DNA of 64,000 nucleotides. Source: Agrobacterium tumefaciens (GTDB lineage: Bacteria; Pseudomonadota; Alphaproteobacteria; Rhizobiales; Rhizobiaceae). Position numbers and translations under genes: made by a program. The notes below the pieces were generated by a model. The model was not told the origin of the DNA. It did no database searches and worked only from the letters and a program-made list of their open reading frames with translations. The stretch lies in NCBI RefSeq assembly GCF_017726655.1, contig NZ_CP072308.1:620001-684000 (forward strand). The letters are read 5' to 3'. Shown here piece after piece: positions 1 through 10,751 of this stretch (its first letter is position 1; every line of letters begins with the position of its first letter).

Positions 1-85
1 GCTTGTTGCGTGGCAAATCCAGATCGATGCCCTTGAGGTTATGCTCGCGGGCGCCACGGATGGAAATCGTCTTCAGTTCACTCAT
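1..85 (-). CDS. uvrA: UvrABC excinuclease subunit A, N-terminal end only
   Basis: Only the first 28 codons are inside the window; the gene runs off the left edge. The start is the ATG read from 85 on the minus strand, and the peptide begins [20 protein letters not shown], which is the conserved UvrA N-terminus leading into the first ABC-type ATPase domain. UvrA is the damage-recognition ATPase of nucleotide excision repair and acts in the cytoplasm with UvrB. It is divergent from ssb, an arrangement common in proteobacteria, and a LexA-type SOS box lies 133 bases upstream of its start, so SOS induction is expected. Assignment rests on the N-terminal match and this context. Confidence 0.9.
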   Translation of the reverse strand, partial: MSELKTISIRGAREHNLKGIDLDLPRNK

Positions 86-217
86 GACAAGGCTCGGACA
101 AATAGAAGGCTTGAGGGCGGCGTGTCCTTATGTAGTGACGCAGCCGGATGTGTCGAGGTCTAATCCCAATCGGCCGAAGCTTTTCGGAAAGCTTGACTCG
201 AAATCTGCGATTCAATA

Positions 218-232
218 GAACAAAAAAGGAAC
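218..232 (-). promoter_or_regulatory. LexA (SOS) box in the uvrA-ssb divergent promoter
   Basis: The plus strand reads GAAC, seven bases, GAAC; on the minus strand this is GTTC-N7-GTTC, exactly the direct-repeat consensus bound by LexA in alphaproteobacteria. It lies between uvrA and ssb, two genes commonly in the SOS regulon. Binding is inferred from the match and the location. Confidence 0.8.
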
Positions 233-389
233 GAATTGCAAGCGACAATCTCCGCCACCGCAGCTTAAGATTATTCGTTGTGGATAGTTCCATGCTTGCG
301 GTGCCCTTTGCGGGCCGTGGCGGCTATTGTGTGGCGAATTTTTTGAAATGCGATTGCCGGTCATGAAGGCCGGCGGACAGGATGACGAG

Positions 390-926
390 ATGGCTGGTAG
401 CGTAAACAAGGTAATTCTGATCGGAAACGTGGGCGCCGATCCCGAAATCCGCCGCACGCAGGATGGCCGCCCAATCGCCAATCTGCGTATTGCTACGTCG
501 GAAACCTGGCGCGACCGCAACAGCGGTGAGCGCAAGGAAAAGACCGAGTGGCACACGGTCGTGGTGTTCAACGAAGGCCTGTGCAAAGTGGTCGAGCAAT
601 ACGTCAAGAAGGGCGCAAAGCTCTACATCGAAGGTCAGTTGCAAACCCGTAAGTGGCAGGACCAGACCGGTAACGACCGTTATTCGACGGAAGTGGTTCT
701 TCAGGGCTTCAACTCGACGCTGACCATGCTCGATGGTCGCGGCGAAGGCAGCGGCCGCAGTGGCGGCGGCGACTTCGGCGGCGGCAACGATTACGGCAGT
801 GGCGGCGGCTCGGGTTATGGCGGCGGTTACGACCAGCAGTCCTCTTCTCGCGGCGGTTCTTCCCGCGGCAGCAGCCAGCCTTCGGGCGGCTTCTCCAACG
901 ATATGGACGACGACATCCCGTTTTGA
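390..926 (+). CDS. ssb: Single-stranded DNA-binding protein
   Basis: Protects single-stranded DNA and recruits replication, recombination and repair proteins. The 178-residue protein has the OB-fold region at about residues 1-110 (start [19 protein letters not shown]), then a low-complexity linker rich in Gly and Ser, and the acidic C-terminal tip DMDDDIPF that binds partner proteins. I chose the ATG at 390 because homology begins there and a purine-rich AGGATGACGAG precedes it; an in-frame codon at 327 would add 21 unrelated residues. It is divergent from uvrA with a shared SOS box, so damage induction is likely. The GGY/GSG repeats of the linker are normal for rhizobial SSB. Confidence 0.95.
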   Translation: MAGSVNKVILIGNVGADPEIRRTQDGRPIANLRIATSETWRDRNSGERKEKTEWHTVVVFNEGLCKVVEQYVKKGAKLYIEGQLQTRKWQDQTGNDRYSTEVVLQGFNSTLTMLDGRGEGSGRSGGGDFGGGNDYGSGGGSGYGGGYDQQSSSRGGSSRGSSQPSGGFSNDMDDDIPF

Positions 927-965
927 TCTGACGCCGGATGAATATGTGCATGACAGGAGGCGAGC

Positions 966-1223
966 TTGAGTGACGACACGGTGCAACCGAAACAGCCCGC
1001 CACCTGGCGCATTATTCTTGCGTTTTTCCTTGATTTCTGGACGGTGTTTTTTGCGGCGGGATTTCTTGTCGCAACCGTTGCGGGCGGGCGAACACCGGAG
1101 GGGTTTTCCCTGAACGGTACGCCTGCTCTTGTCGCCTTTGGCCTGATGATAGCCTATTTCGTTGTGCTGGGACGGTTCTTTGGTGGCACGTTGTGGCAGC
1201 GGCTCCTGAAAGCAAGACGCTGA
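966..1223 (+). CDS. RDD family membrane protein
   Basis: Small protein of 85 residues with two hydrophobic segments at about residues 15-38 and 52-70. It ends soon after a tract of the type GRFFGGTLWQRLL, which resembles the conserved core of RDD-family inner-membrane proteins. The start is a TTG at 966, supported by an ideal AGGAGG five bases upstream (955-960); no ATG fits. It follows ssb by 39 bases on the same strand and may be co-transcribed. It is shorter than most RDD proteins, which often have a third helix. The function of the family is poorly defined. Confidence 0.7.
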   Translation: MSDDTVQPKQPATWRIILAFFLDFWTVFFAAGFLVATVAGGRTPEGFSLNGTPALVAFGLMIAYFVVLGRFFGGTLWQRLLKARR

Positions 1224-1271
1224 CATCCATTGTCGGTCTCTTTTTCGGCGTAAGTGCCTGGTGAGGCCAAA

Positions 1272-2420
1272 CTAAGCCGCCACCTTGTCCGCCAACATCG
1301 CGACCATGACATCGGATTGCGACACGATGCCGACCATCTTGCCGCGGGCGTCCGCCACGGGCAGATAGTGCAACCCTTCTTCCGCGAAACGGATGATGGC
1401 TTCCTCGATGGGCGTTTCCGGCGAAACCGTTTTCACAGGCGAGGTCATGATGTCCTTCACCGTGTCGTTCGGCGCGCTTGCGCCTGACAGGATGAGGCGC
1501 AGGCGCTGGAGGAAGCCGATGGCGGGACGGCCATTTCTCCAGCTGGCCTTTTCCAGGAAGTCCGTCTGGGTGACGATACCGACGATTTCTGCTTTGTCGT
1601 TGGTGACCGGCAGCGCCTTGAAGTGGTGGCTGTGCATCAGTCCCTGGGCGTGGCGAAGGCTGTCATCGGGTGCGACGCCGATGACATCCCGTGACATGAC
1701 GCTCGCACAATCGAGATGCAGCGCGCGGCGGCGGTAGGAGCGCAGTTCAGTCTTGCGCAGGATGGTCTCCAGCGCATCGCGGTCGATATCGAGGACCTCG
1801 TCATATTCTTTCAGCACCTCATCAAGATCGGTTGAGGAAAAGCCGATTTTCTGAATGGGCGTGGGATCTGTGGTGCCGTGCGCCGCTTTGCCAAGCTTGA
1901 GACCATGGGGATAGGCGCGGCCGGTCGCATTGTTATAGACGAGCGCCAAAACGAGAAGGATGAGCGAGTTTCCGGCCACCGGCCAGAGCAGAAAACCATA
2001 ACCGAGACTGTGGACGGCAGGGCCGCCGAGAACGGCGGTGAGAGCGACGGCACCGCTTGGCGGATGCAGGCACCGCAGCGCCATCATGGCAGCGATCGCA
2101 AGGCTGATTGCGAGCGCGCTGGCAGGAAATGGATCCGGAACGAGCAGGGCCACGCTCACACCGACAAACGCCGAAACGAGGTTACCGCAGAGGATCGACC
2201 AGGGCTGCGCCAGCGGGCTCGAGGGCACCGCGAACAGAAGCACGGCAGACGCGCCCATCGGTGCGATCATGGCGGGCAAGGTAGGATCGAAACGCAGGGC
2301 GAGACTTCCCAGAAGGCCGGTGAGGAGAATGCCGACGAAGGCGCCTATTGCAGAGCGTAGCCTTTCCCTGTTGCTGACAGGTGCGGCATCCGGGATGAGG
2401 CGGCGCAGCATTGAACGCAT
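1272..2420 (-). CDS. HPP family membrane protein with two C-terminal CBS domains
   Basis: 382 residues. The N-terminal half (about residues 20-170) carries four or five hydrophobic helices and the HPP signature: LRCLHPPSGAVAL with the His-Pro-Pro triplet. The C-terminal part (about residues 240-375) contains two CBS repeats, for example SVMSRDVIGVAPDDSLRHA and DIMTSPVKTVSPETPIEEA. CBS pairs usually bind adenosine nucleotides and regulate an attached membrane domain. HPP proteins have been linked to nitrite transport in plants and cyanobacteria, but the substrate in bacteria like this one is not established. The gene stands alone between convergent and co-oriented neighbours. Confidence 0.85.
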   Translation of the reverse strand: MRSMLRRLIPDAAPVSNRERLRSAIGAFVGILLTGLLGSLALRFDPTLPAMIAPMGASAVLLFAVPSSPLAQPWSILCGNLVSAFVGVSVALLVPDPFPASALAISLAIAAMMALRCLHPPSGAVALTAVLGGPAVHSLGYGFLLWPVAGNSLILLVLALVYNNATGRAYPHGLKLGKAAHGTTDPTPIQKIGFSSTDLDEVLKEYDEVLDIDRDALETILRKTELRSYRRRALHLDCASVMSRDVIGVAPDDSLRHAQGLMHSHHFKALPVTNDKAEIVGIVTQTDFLEKASWRNGRPAIGFLQRLRLILSGASAPNDTVKDIMTSPVKTVSPETPIEEAIIRFAEEGLHYLPVADARGKMVGIVSQSDVMVAMLADKVAA

Positions 2421-2549
2421 GAGAAGAACTTTCGAATCCGGAAACGTTACCTGTCTTTAAACGAAGCGACGGCCGGATTTAAAGGCAGGATTTTTCCTCT
2501 CCCTGATATCGATGGGAATTATGATGCGTCCATCCCAGTGGGCGACAAA

Positions 2550-3179
2550 TCAGAAAGCAAAGGCGGATTTGATCCCGTCGACCACGAATTGCACCGACAG
2601 CGCCGCCAGCAGCACGCCAAGAAGTCGCGTGAGGATCGCGCGGCCCGTATTGCCGAGAAACCGGTCCATGCGTTCCGCCACGATCAGTGCGGCGTAAACG
2701 AGGCCCATGGCGAAGGCGAGGATCAGGATGAGTACCACCATCTCAAAGGTCGTGTTCATCGAGCCCGCAAGCAGCACCGTCGCGGAGATGGCGCCCGGTC
2801 CGGCGATTAACGGGAGTGCCAGCGGAAAGACCGCAAGATTATGCAGATGATCCTTGGTGATGGCTATTTCGGACGTCTTTTCCTTCCTTTCCTGACGCTT
2901 TTCAAAAATCATCTCGAAGGCGATCCAGAACAGCAGAAGGCCGCCGGCGATGCGGAAGGAGCCGAGCGAAATGCCAAGCAGGTTGAGGATCGCAAGCCCG
3001 AAGACAGCGAAGACCGCAAGGATGCCGAAAGCGATGATGGAACCGCGCAACGCTACCTGGCTACGCTGGCTGCGGTTCATGCCTGTCGTAAGCGCCAGGA
3101 AAACGGGGGCGAGGCCCGGCGGATCGAGCGTCACCAGAAGTGTGGTGAGCGCATTGATGAGGGTTTCGCTGCTGGCCAT
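2550..3179 (-). CDS. MarC family integral membrane protein
   Basis: 209 residues with six predicted hydrophobic helices and the typical MarC pattern: N-terminal LVTLDPPGLAPVFLALT, central LFPLALPLIAGPG-type motif (here VFPLALPLIAGPGAIS) and C-terminal LTRLLGVLLAALSVQFVVDG. MarC proteins sit in the inner membrane; older links to multiple antibiotic resistance were not upheld and the substrate is unknown (some members are annotated as amino acid transporters). It is oriented away from gyrA and probably monocistronic. The family call is secure, the function is not. Confidence 0.9.
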   Translation of the reverse strand: MASSETLINALTTLLVTLDPPGLAPVFLALTTGMNRSQRSQVALRGSIIAFGILAVFAVFGLAILNLLGISLGSFRIAGGLLLFWIAFEMIFEKRQERKEKTSEIAITKDHLHNLAVFPLALPLIAGPGAISATVLLAGSMNTTFEMVVLILILAFAMGLVYAALIVAERMDRFLGNTGRAILTRLLGVLLAALSVQFVVDGIKSAFAF

Positions 3180-3328
3180 TTTTTCCCCGCTGTCTTGTTT
3201 TTATGCCGGACCCTACGCAACTCGCCCGCAGTTTAAAAGGGACGGTCGCGCATTTGGGCGGTGAAATCGTGAAAACCGGCGTTTGTCTTGCAAATGACGC
3301 AAAAGCCTGTTCAAAACTTGCCGGGAAA

Positions 3329-3358
3329 TTGGCTTAACCTTCCTGTTTCCGCTATAAA
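3329..3358 (+). promoter_or_regulatory. Possible gyrA promoter
   Basis: TTGGCT (3329-3334) and TATAAA (3353-3358) are separated by 18 bases and end 36 bases before the gyrA start. This resembles a housekeeping sigma-70 promoter with a weak -35 box. It is a by-eye prediction only. Confidence 0.35.
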
Positions 3359-3394
3359 AATCCATCCGATTCTTAACAGAGAATGTGATCCGTT

Positions 3395-6187
<2,793 letters not shown>

Positions 6188-6218
6188 GCCGCCTCGCCAT
6201 CCCCTGTAACCGGTCAAG

Positions 6219-6254
6219 AAAAACCCCGCGGCGCTCAGGCTCCGCGGGGTTTTT
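6219..6254 (+). terminator. Bidirectional intrinsic terminator after gyrA
   Basis: A perfect stem CCCCGCGG (6224-6231) / CCGCGGGG (6242-6249) with a 10-base loop is flanked by five A and five T, so it can end gyrA on the plus strand and the converging small gene on the minus strand. Confidence 0.9.
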
Positions 6255-6280
6255 GTTGCATGGATTAGACGCGATCTTTC

Positions 6281-6541
6281 TCAGCGGATCCGGATATGGA
6301 CTGGAGCACGGCCCGAACGGCTTGCGACATGAAGGTGGATGTTTGCTTCCGGCTGGTTCGAGCGCCACGCACGGGCGCCATGCGACAGAAGCAGCGCCAC
6401 GAGATCGCGCGTTTTCGCCTTGGAACGATTAAGACCGAGATCGGCGATACGCATTGCCGCTTCGTGAATGGGATGCAGAACCGAAAGGCTGCCATGCCCG
6501 TTGCCAGACGCAATGTCCGAATAATTCTCGTTGACTGCCAT
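6281..6541 (-). CDS. Hypothetical protein, 86 residues
   Basis: Small basic protein I do not recognise (starts MAVNENYSDIASGNGHGSLS, contains RSKAKTRDLVALLLSHGARAW). No signal peptide or membrane segment is visible. The minus-strand ATG has a GAGG about eight bases upstream, and the gene ends just before the bidirectional terminator shared with gyrA, which supports it being transcribed. An overlapping ORF in another frame from 6513 is less convincing because it lacks a ribosome site. It could be a rhizobial lineage-specific protein. Moderate confidence that it is coding. Confidence 0.5.
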   Translation of the reverse strand: MAVNENYSDIASGNGHGSLSVLHPIHEAAMRIADLGLNRSKAKTRDLVALLLSHGARAWRSNQPEANIHLHVASRSGRAPVHIRIR

Positions 6542-6624
6542 CTTGGAAAGCCTCGCTACTCATTACACAATTCGAGGAGACAGGCGATGTCTCGACAATG
6601 AAGCACCGCCTGCGGAAACGTCTG

Positions 6625-8118
6625 TTACTGGAGTGACGCCCAGCAGCTGACGCCTTTCTTTTTCAATGCATTGCATGCATTTACCGCGGCGTTCTGGCCG
6701 TCGAAGCCGCCGAAACGGGCGCGGTAGATCTGGGAGCCGTCCTTGCTATAGGCGACCGTGAAGGGTTTTGCGGAGCGAAGAGCCGCGCCGCCTTTTTCCT
6801 GTGCGTTCTGCAACAGGCCGCGTGCAGAGCTCTCGTCCGGCGATGCGCCGATCTGGATCACCCAGCCACCCTGGGGCGCCTCTGCCCGTGGTGAGACGGA
6901 AGGGGCTGTGGAAGCAGATGCTGCCGTCGATGCGGTGACGATATTGTCGACCTTGGTCGAATTGGTGATCAGATTGCGGTCGGGAGCAGCCGGTGCGCGA
7001 ACGATCGGGTCCTTGCCCTTCTGCCAGGTGGCGGCTTCCATGGCCTTGACCGCCGGGTTGGAAGCGGAACCAGCAAAGGCGCTAACGGGCGCTTCTTCGT
7101 AACGGGTCTGCGGAACCGGGCCCGCATGCGGCAGGCCGGCATCCGTTGCAGCAACGGCCACGGAAGGAACGGCTGCTGCAACTGCAACAGGCTCTTCGAC
7201 CGGTGCGGAGCGGGTCTGCGCAATGAGGTTGCTGTTGCCGCCGCGCGATGCCTGCGGCAGATAGGTGGCCACAAGCTTGCGCATCGTGGCATCACGGGCG
7301 GCACTGGACCGTCCACCAAGCACAACAGCCACAATCGACCGGCCATCGAGCTGTGCGGATGTGGCAAGATTGCTGCCGGCTGCGCGGGTGTAACCTGTCT
7401 TGATGCCGTCCACGCCCTTCACGGTTCCGACGAGGCGGTTATGATTGCCGATAACCTGCTTGCCGAAGTTGAAGGTACGGGTGGAGAAATAGCCGTAATA
7501 TTGCGGGAAGTGCTGGCGAAGAGCGATGCCGAGACGGGCCTGGTCGCGCGCCGTCGTCATCTGCGCCGTATTTGGCAGGCCGTTGGCGTTGCGATAGGTC
7601 GTGCGGGTCATGCCGAGTGCACGGGCCTTTGCGGTCATCATCCGGGCAAAACGATCCTCGGAACCGCCGAGGTATTCGCCAAGCGCGGTCGCCATGTCGT
7701 TGGCGGAGCGGGTGACGAGTGCGAGGATGGCCTGCTCCACGGTGATGCTGCCGCCGGCGCGCACGCCGAGCTTGGATGGAGGTTCCTTGGCAGCATTGGC
7801 CGACACCGGAACCTTCGAATCAAGGGAGATACGCCCGGCGCTGAGCGCTTCGAACGTAAGGTAAAGCGTCATCATCTTGGTCAGCGACGCCGGATAACGC
7901 AGACCATCCGGATCCTCACCGTAGAGAACCTTGCCGGTCTTGGCGTCGATCACGATGCCCGCATATTTCGGATCGGCCTTTGCAGTCTGAACGGATGTTG
8001 CGGTTATGAACGCCGCAGCAAGGGTTAGCGCAATAAACCTCACGAAAGACGTTGCACCCGCTCTGCGCGAATGTGCTCCAGATAGACTTTTCAACACTGC
8101 TGAACTCTTCAATCGCAT
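6625..8118 (-). CDS. D-alanyl-D-alanine carboxypeptidase with C-terminal SPOR domain
   Basis: Low-molecular-weight penicillin-binding protein that trims the terminal D-Ala from peptidoglycan stem peptides in the periplasm. All three active-site motifs are intact: SLTK (SxxK), SAN (SxN) and KTG in GVDGIKTGYTRAAG. An N-terminal hydrophobic segment ending in a signal-like ATSVQTAKA precedes the catalytic domain. The last about 80 residues form a SPOR domain (GGWVIQIGASPDESSARGLL), which binds denuded glycan at the division septum. I prefer the ATG at 8118 (GAGCGGA upstream); a GTG at 8139 would add seven residues. The Ala/Val/Pro-rich linker between the domains is long. Compare the degenerate paralogue at 12227. 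Confidence 0.92.
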   Translation of the reverse strand: MRLKSSAVLKSLSGAHSRRAGATSFVRFIALTLAAAFITATSVQTAKADPKYAGIVIDAKTGKVLYGEDPDGLRYPASLTKMMTLYLTFEALSAGRISLDSKVPVSANAAKEPPSKLGVRAGGSITVEQAILALVTRSANDMATALGEYLGGSEDRFARMMTAKARALGMTRTTYRNANGLPNTAQMTTARDQARLGIALRQHFPQYYGYFSTRTFNFGKQVIGNHNRLVGTVKGVDGIKTGYTRAAGSNLATSAQLDGRSIVAVVLGGRSSAARDATMRKLVATYLPQASRGGNSNLIAQTRSAPVEEPVAVAAAVPSVAVAATDAGLPHAGPVPQTRYEEAPVSAFAGSASNPAVKAMEAATWQKGKDPIVRAPAAPDRNLITNSTKVDNIVTASTAASASTAPSVSPRAEAPQGGWVIQIGASPDESSARGLLQNAQEKGGAALRSAKPFTVAYSKDGSQIYRARFGGFDGQNAAVNACNALKKKGVSCWASLQ

Positions 8119-8256
8119 ATTTATGTTCCGCTCGGACACGCCCCGCCCGATGCTCCGAGACGAAACTTTATCGGGATGGCGTTACCAAGTGGTTTATGAA
8201 AGGTATCCGACTTCCATAAAATGCGACTTTTCGCATGTTGCCCGTGCTGTGCCGTG

Positions 8257-8976
8257 TCATGGATTTCCGTCTTTTACGAGGCGGTGCTCGATATAGTTTT
8301 TCACGGACGCATCCACATTGTCCCACTGCGGCAGCAGGAGAGACGAGAAGCGATAGAAGAGGCTCAAGTCCTGCCCGACGCGAATATCGCGCTGGCAATC
8401 GCTGCCCGTAGGCTGCTGCGGCGGCTCTGGCATAAGGCAGCGCACCACATAGGCGCTTTGACCGTTTCGTTCGCCCGTCAATATGACCTCCTTACCGTAG
8501 CCGGAATCGGTGCGCAGCCGGTGAAGCAGAAGACCGTGCTTTAGCGGCACCGGCTCGCCTTCCGTCAGCCGTGAGTAAATCGGCCCGAAACGACCCGACA
8601 TATCCTCCGACATGGTGCTCCGCGAAAGCTGGATGAATATCAGCCTTGGCGCCTGCGCGGGATCATCAAACAGGGATCGATTCGCTTGCTCGTACCCCCT
8701 CAGATCGGGCCAGGTCAGGAAAAGATCGACGCGGTCGCGCTCTCCGCCGAAACGCTCGGCAGGTGCGCGGAGGGTATTCTTGGCGAGCCTTAGCCGATCA
8801 TTACCGATAACGATCTCTACCGCGTCGGTTTCGGTTGTATAGCCTGCCTGGCTAATCCGCGCCCCATACCATTTTATTCCGACATTCATCGCAGCAAGGG
8901 TGACCAGCAGGCTTACACCGACGAGGGCGGCACGAAACATGAAGGAAGGTGAAAACAGGCGCTTATGGTCGGTCAT
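8257..8976 (-). CDS. Hypothetical membrane-anchored protein
   Basis: 239 residues with one N-terminal transmembrane segment (about residues 13-33, MFRAALVGVSLLVTLAAMNV) and a periplasmic remainder without a motif I recognise. Toward the C-terminus there are two cysteines (VVRCLMPEPP and SDCQRD) that could form a disulfide. The pattern of a short cytoplasmic tail, an anchor and an extracytoplasmic domain is typical of rhizobial conserved hypothetical proteins. It lies on the same strand upstream of the SPOR-domain carboxypeptidase, separated by about 140 bases, so co-regulation is possible but not shown. Confidence 0.75.
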   Translation of the reverse strand: MTDHKRLFSPSFMFRAALVGVSLLVTLAAMNVGIKWYGARISQAGYTTETDAVEIVIGNDRLRLAKNTLRAPAERFGGERDRVDLFLTWPDLRGYEQANRSLFDDPAQAPRLIFIQLSRSTMSEDMSGRFGPIYSRLTEGEPVPLKHGLLLHRLRTDSGYGKEVILTGERNGQSAYVVRCLMPEPPQQPTGSDCQRDIRVGQDLSLFYRFSSLLLPQWDNVDASVKNYIEHRLVKDGNP

Positions 8977-9123
8977 CGGTGATGGTCAACGGCTTCCGGT
9001 CGGTTTTCGCTTCGGCAGGGTTTACAGTGTGGAAATAGCCGTGACGGTCTTAACCTGCCGTGGCTGCCATTGAAATGGTGTTTTGCCGCTGCTACCTGAT
9101 AACCATTGAACAAAGGACGGCAT

Positions 9124-9387
9124 ATGGCAGCGCGCGACAGATATTCCCGGAAGCTCGAATGTTCGAAATGTGGACATCAAGGCTTTGCCGAAGCTTCTGA
9201 ATCGGACGATAAGAGCCGCCGTGACGTCGATTTTCGCATCGATGAGATGCCGATAGGTTTTCGTGTCGAACGGCCCTCCGGCGATCCGACCGATTTCATG
9301 ATCCGTTGCGCGCAGTGCGGCAATATATTCCGTTTCCTGCAGAAAACCGCCTATGCGCCCGGGGGTGAGCCGCGCGTGAAGGCCTGA
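9124..9387 (+). CDS. Small zinc-ribbon protein
   Basis: 87 residues from the ATG at 9124, which has AAAGGACGG upstream; a TTG at 9106 would add six residues. Two CxxC pairs, CSKCGH near residue 14 and CAQCGN near residue 69, look like a zinc ribbon split by a hydrophilic middle segment. The function is not known; the fold suggests nucleic-acid or protein binding. It is followed 15 bases later by a small membrane protein, possibly in one transcript. Confidence 0.75.
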   Translation: MAARDRYSRKLECSKCGHQGFAEASESDDKSRRDVDFRIDEMPIGFRVERPSGDPTDFMIRCAQCGNIFRFLQKTAYAPGGEPRVKA

Positions 9388-9402
9388 GCGGAAGGTATCG
9401 GC

Positions 9403-9630
9403 ATGAGTTTACCGCAACCACCCAATGGAGCACCGCAGAGACGCAAGCCGCTTTGGCCCTGGATCCTACTGCTTGTTCTGACGCTGTGCGCCATCTATTC
9501 CTACAATCGCGCCGGCGAAATCATCGCTGAGTTGTCAGACACTTTGCCGCCTGCTTTGCTGGACTTGTTTTATGATATCCTGCGCGGTGAGGGGGGTGCC
9601 GGCCATGGCAGGCCCAGCATCGGCGTGTGA
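9403..9630 (+). CDS. Small single-pass membrane protein, hypothetical
   Basis: 75 residues: a proline- and arginine-rich N-terminus (MSLPQPPNGAPQRRKPLWPW), one transmembrane segment ILLLVLTLCAIYSY, and a short tail. GGAAGG lies about seven bases before the ATG. The positive-inside rule places the N-terminus in the cytoplasm. No family is recognised. Spacing of 15 bases to the zinc-ribbon gene suggests one operon. Confidence 0.55.
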   Translation: MSLPQPPNGAPQRRKPLWPWILLLVLTLCAIYSYNRAGEIIAELSDTLPPALLDLFYDILRGEGGAGHGRPSIGV

Positions 9631-9688
9631 TATGCAATGTACGAATGCCCAGGCTCCGGTTGCCGTCTGTTTAGTGATGCCGTGAAAG

Positions 9689-9836
9689 AAAAAAGCCCCG
9701 CGGATAAGCGGGGCAGGTTGATCGCTCGGGGAAAGTTGGGCAATGCCCGGGAGCGATGGCGTGATATAAGTGACATTGAGGCTGACGCGATAGGTCACTT
9801 CCATCCCAAACAGTACGCCTCGAAAGAAATTTCGGA
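9689..9836 (-). ncRNA. Candidate small RNA with its own promoter and terminator
   Basis: No convincing protein gene lies on the minus strand here, yet it carries a strong intrinsic terminator: stem GCCCCGC/GCGGGGC (9714-9708 with 9701-9695), loop of six, then six U. About 150 bases upstream on the same strand are TTGACA (9871-9866) and AGATAC (9848-9843) with a 17-base spacer, placing a start near 9836. Between them the transcript can fold an arm ATCGCTC/GAGCGAT enclosing a GGGC-ATT-GCCC hairpin and a C-rich single strand. This is the layout of a trans-acting sRNA. I cannot match it to a named family; expression is not proven. Confidence 0.5.
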
Positions 9837-9842
9837 CAATTC

Positions 9843-9871
9843 GTATCTTTTCAGACGATGAACTCTGTCAA
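9843..9871 (-). promoter_or_regulatory. Predicted promoter of the minus-strand sRNA candidate
   Basis: On the minus strand a perfect -35 hexamer TTGACA (9866-9871) and an AGATAC -10 (9843-9848) are 17 bases apart. The only downstream element on that strand is the orphan terminator at 9689-9714. Confidence 0.5.
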
Positions 9872-9952
9872 TCTGTAAGACAACTTGACAGACTTCGATT
9901 TATTCTTCGTGCTGCCTCGAATTGCACATATTCGGCTTTAACATATCGTGAC

Positions 9953-10117
9953 ATGAGCAGACGCATGGACAAATCCGGTATCTTCTTCGTGGCACTTTTG
10001 CTGGTGCTTGTGGCAATCGTGTTAAGCCTCACCTTATTCGACACGGCGCAGCAGGTTCCGTCTATCCCGTCGGGCGACGGTTCGCTCCTGCCGCCTGCAA
10101 CGACGCCTGGGCAATGA
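9953..10117 (+). CDS. Small membrane protein of 54 residues
   Basis: An ORF from ATG 9953 to TGA 10115 encodes MSRRMDKSGIFFVALLLVLV and so on: a basic start, a single hydrophobic helix of about 20 residues (positions 10-30), and a Pro/Ser-rich tail ending PPATTPGQ. An alternative ATG is the fifth codon. The charged start followed by a clean membrane helix and third-position GC bias favour a real gene, though the ribosome site is weak. It lies between the sRNA candidate and tRNA-Ser. No family is recognised. Confidence 0.5.
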   Translation: MSRRMDKSGIFFVALLLVLVAIVLSLTLFDTAQQVPSIPSGDGSLLPPATTPGQ

Positions 10118-10204
10118 TCGTCTGTGCTTCAAAAGATGAGCTGCTTCGTCTGCGTGGCGGGATTGACGGCCATTTCCAAAACGCTATAAAGCCTCACCAC
10201 CGAT

Positions 10205-10294
10205 GGATGGGTGTCCGAGTGGTTTAAGGAACCGGTCTTGAAAACCGGCGTGCGTGAGAGCGTACCGTGGGTTCGAATCCCACCCCATCTGCCA
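10205..10294 (+). tRNA. tRNA-Ser (anticodon UGA)
   Basis: A 90-base class II tRNA. The acceptor strand GGATGGG pairs with CCCATCT through a terminal G-U, followed by discriminator G and an encoded CCA. The D arm contains TCCGAGTGGTTTAAGG, the anticodon loop is CTTGAAA (anticodon TGA), there is a long variable arm, and the T loop is GGTTCGAATCC. It reads UCA and related serine codons. Confidence 0.97.
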
Positions 10295-10368
10295 TCAGCG
10301 ACAATCATATTCATAACGTCTGGCCGCTTCTTCCCGCGCCGTGTGAGTTGTTTTCGTCGGTCGGTGGC

Positions 10369-10395
10369 AAAAAGAAACCCGCCTTTCGGCGGGTT
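10369..10395 (-). terminator. Intrinsic terminator for the exported protein gene at 10413
   Basis: Stem AACCCGCC (10376-10383) / GGCGGGTT (10388-10395) with a TTTC loop. On the minus strand it is followed by a T-rich run, TTTCTTTTTG, just beyond the stop codon of the minus-strand gene. Confidence 0.85.
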
Positions 10396-10412
10396 GCGTT
10401 ATTGTGCTCTGA

Positions 10413-10751
10413 TCAGATTTCTGGACAGCCGCGTTCGTTCGCGAATGTAATCGTATCCTGGCCCCGGCGGGTGTAGCCTTCAACGACGACGCGACGCGGG
10501 GTTACTCGGACGACTTCGGGATCGCGCAGACCTGCTTCGCGGGCGGCGGCGCGGGCCTCGCGCTCGCTGCAGCCGCGCATGCGGGGTGGGCCGCGGCGGT
10601 CCATGTCTCGGTCACGGTCGCGGATGACCGGGCGAACACCGTCGGGTCCGATCCGCAGCTCCATGTCCTGAGCGCTTGCCGTGATCGGCGCGGCGAAGGA
10701 TACGAGTGCGACACCGATCGCGAGACTTGCTGTCTGAATAAGCTTTATCAT
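10413..10751 (-). CDS. Small exported protein, hypothetical
   Basis: 112 residues from the ATG at 10751, which has an excellent GGGAGGAAAC ribosome site; an upstream start would add seven residues. A signal peptide (MIKLIQTASLAIGVALVSFA, cleavage after ASA) leads to a mature protein with an Arg/Asp-rich stretch RDRDRDMDRRG and two cysteines (RGCSERE, ERGCPEI) that may form a disulfide around a short alpha/beta segment. The pattern recurs in rhizobial periplasmic hypothetical proteins. The gene has its own terminator and probably its own promoter in the divergent region before rlpA. Confidence 0.8.
   Translation of the reverse strand: MIKLIQTASLAIGVALVSFAAPITASAQDMELRIGPDGVRPVIRDRDRDMDRRGPPRMRGCSEREARAAAREAGLRDPEVVRVTPRRVVVEGYTRRGQDTITFANERGCPEI

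Noticed and set aside
324..1226. Long minus-strand reading frame opposite ssb (300 residues)
   Set aside because: It mirrors the Gly-rich third-position-biased codons of ssb and gives an Ala/Arg low-complexity protein without motif or ribosome site.
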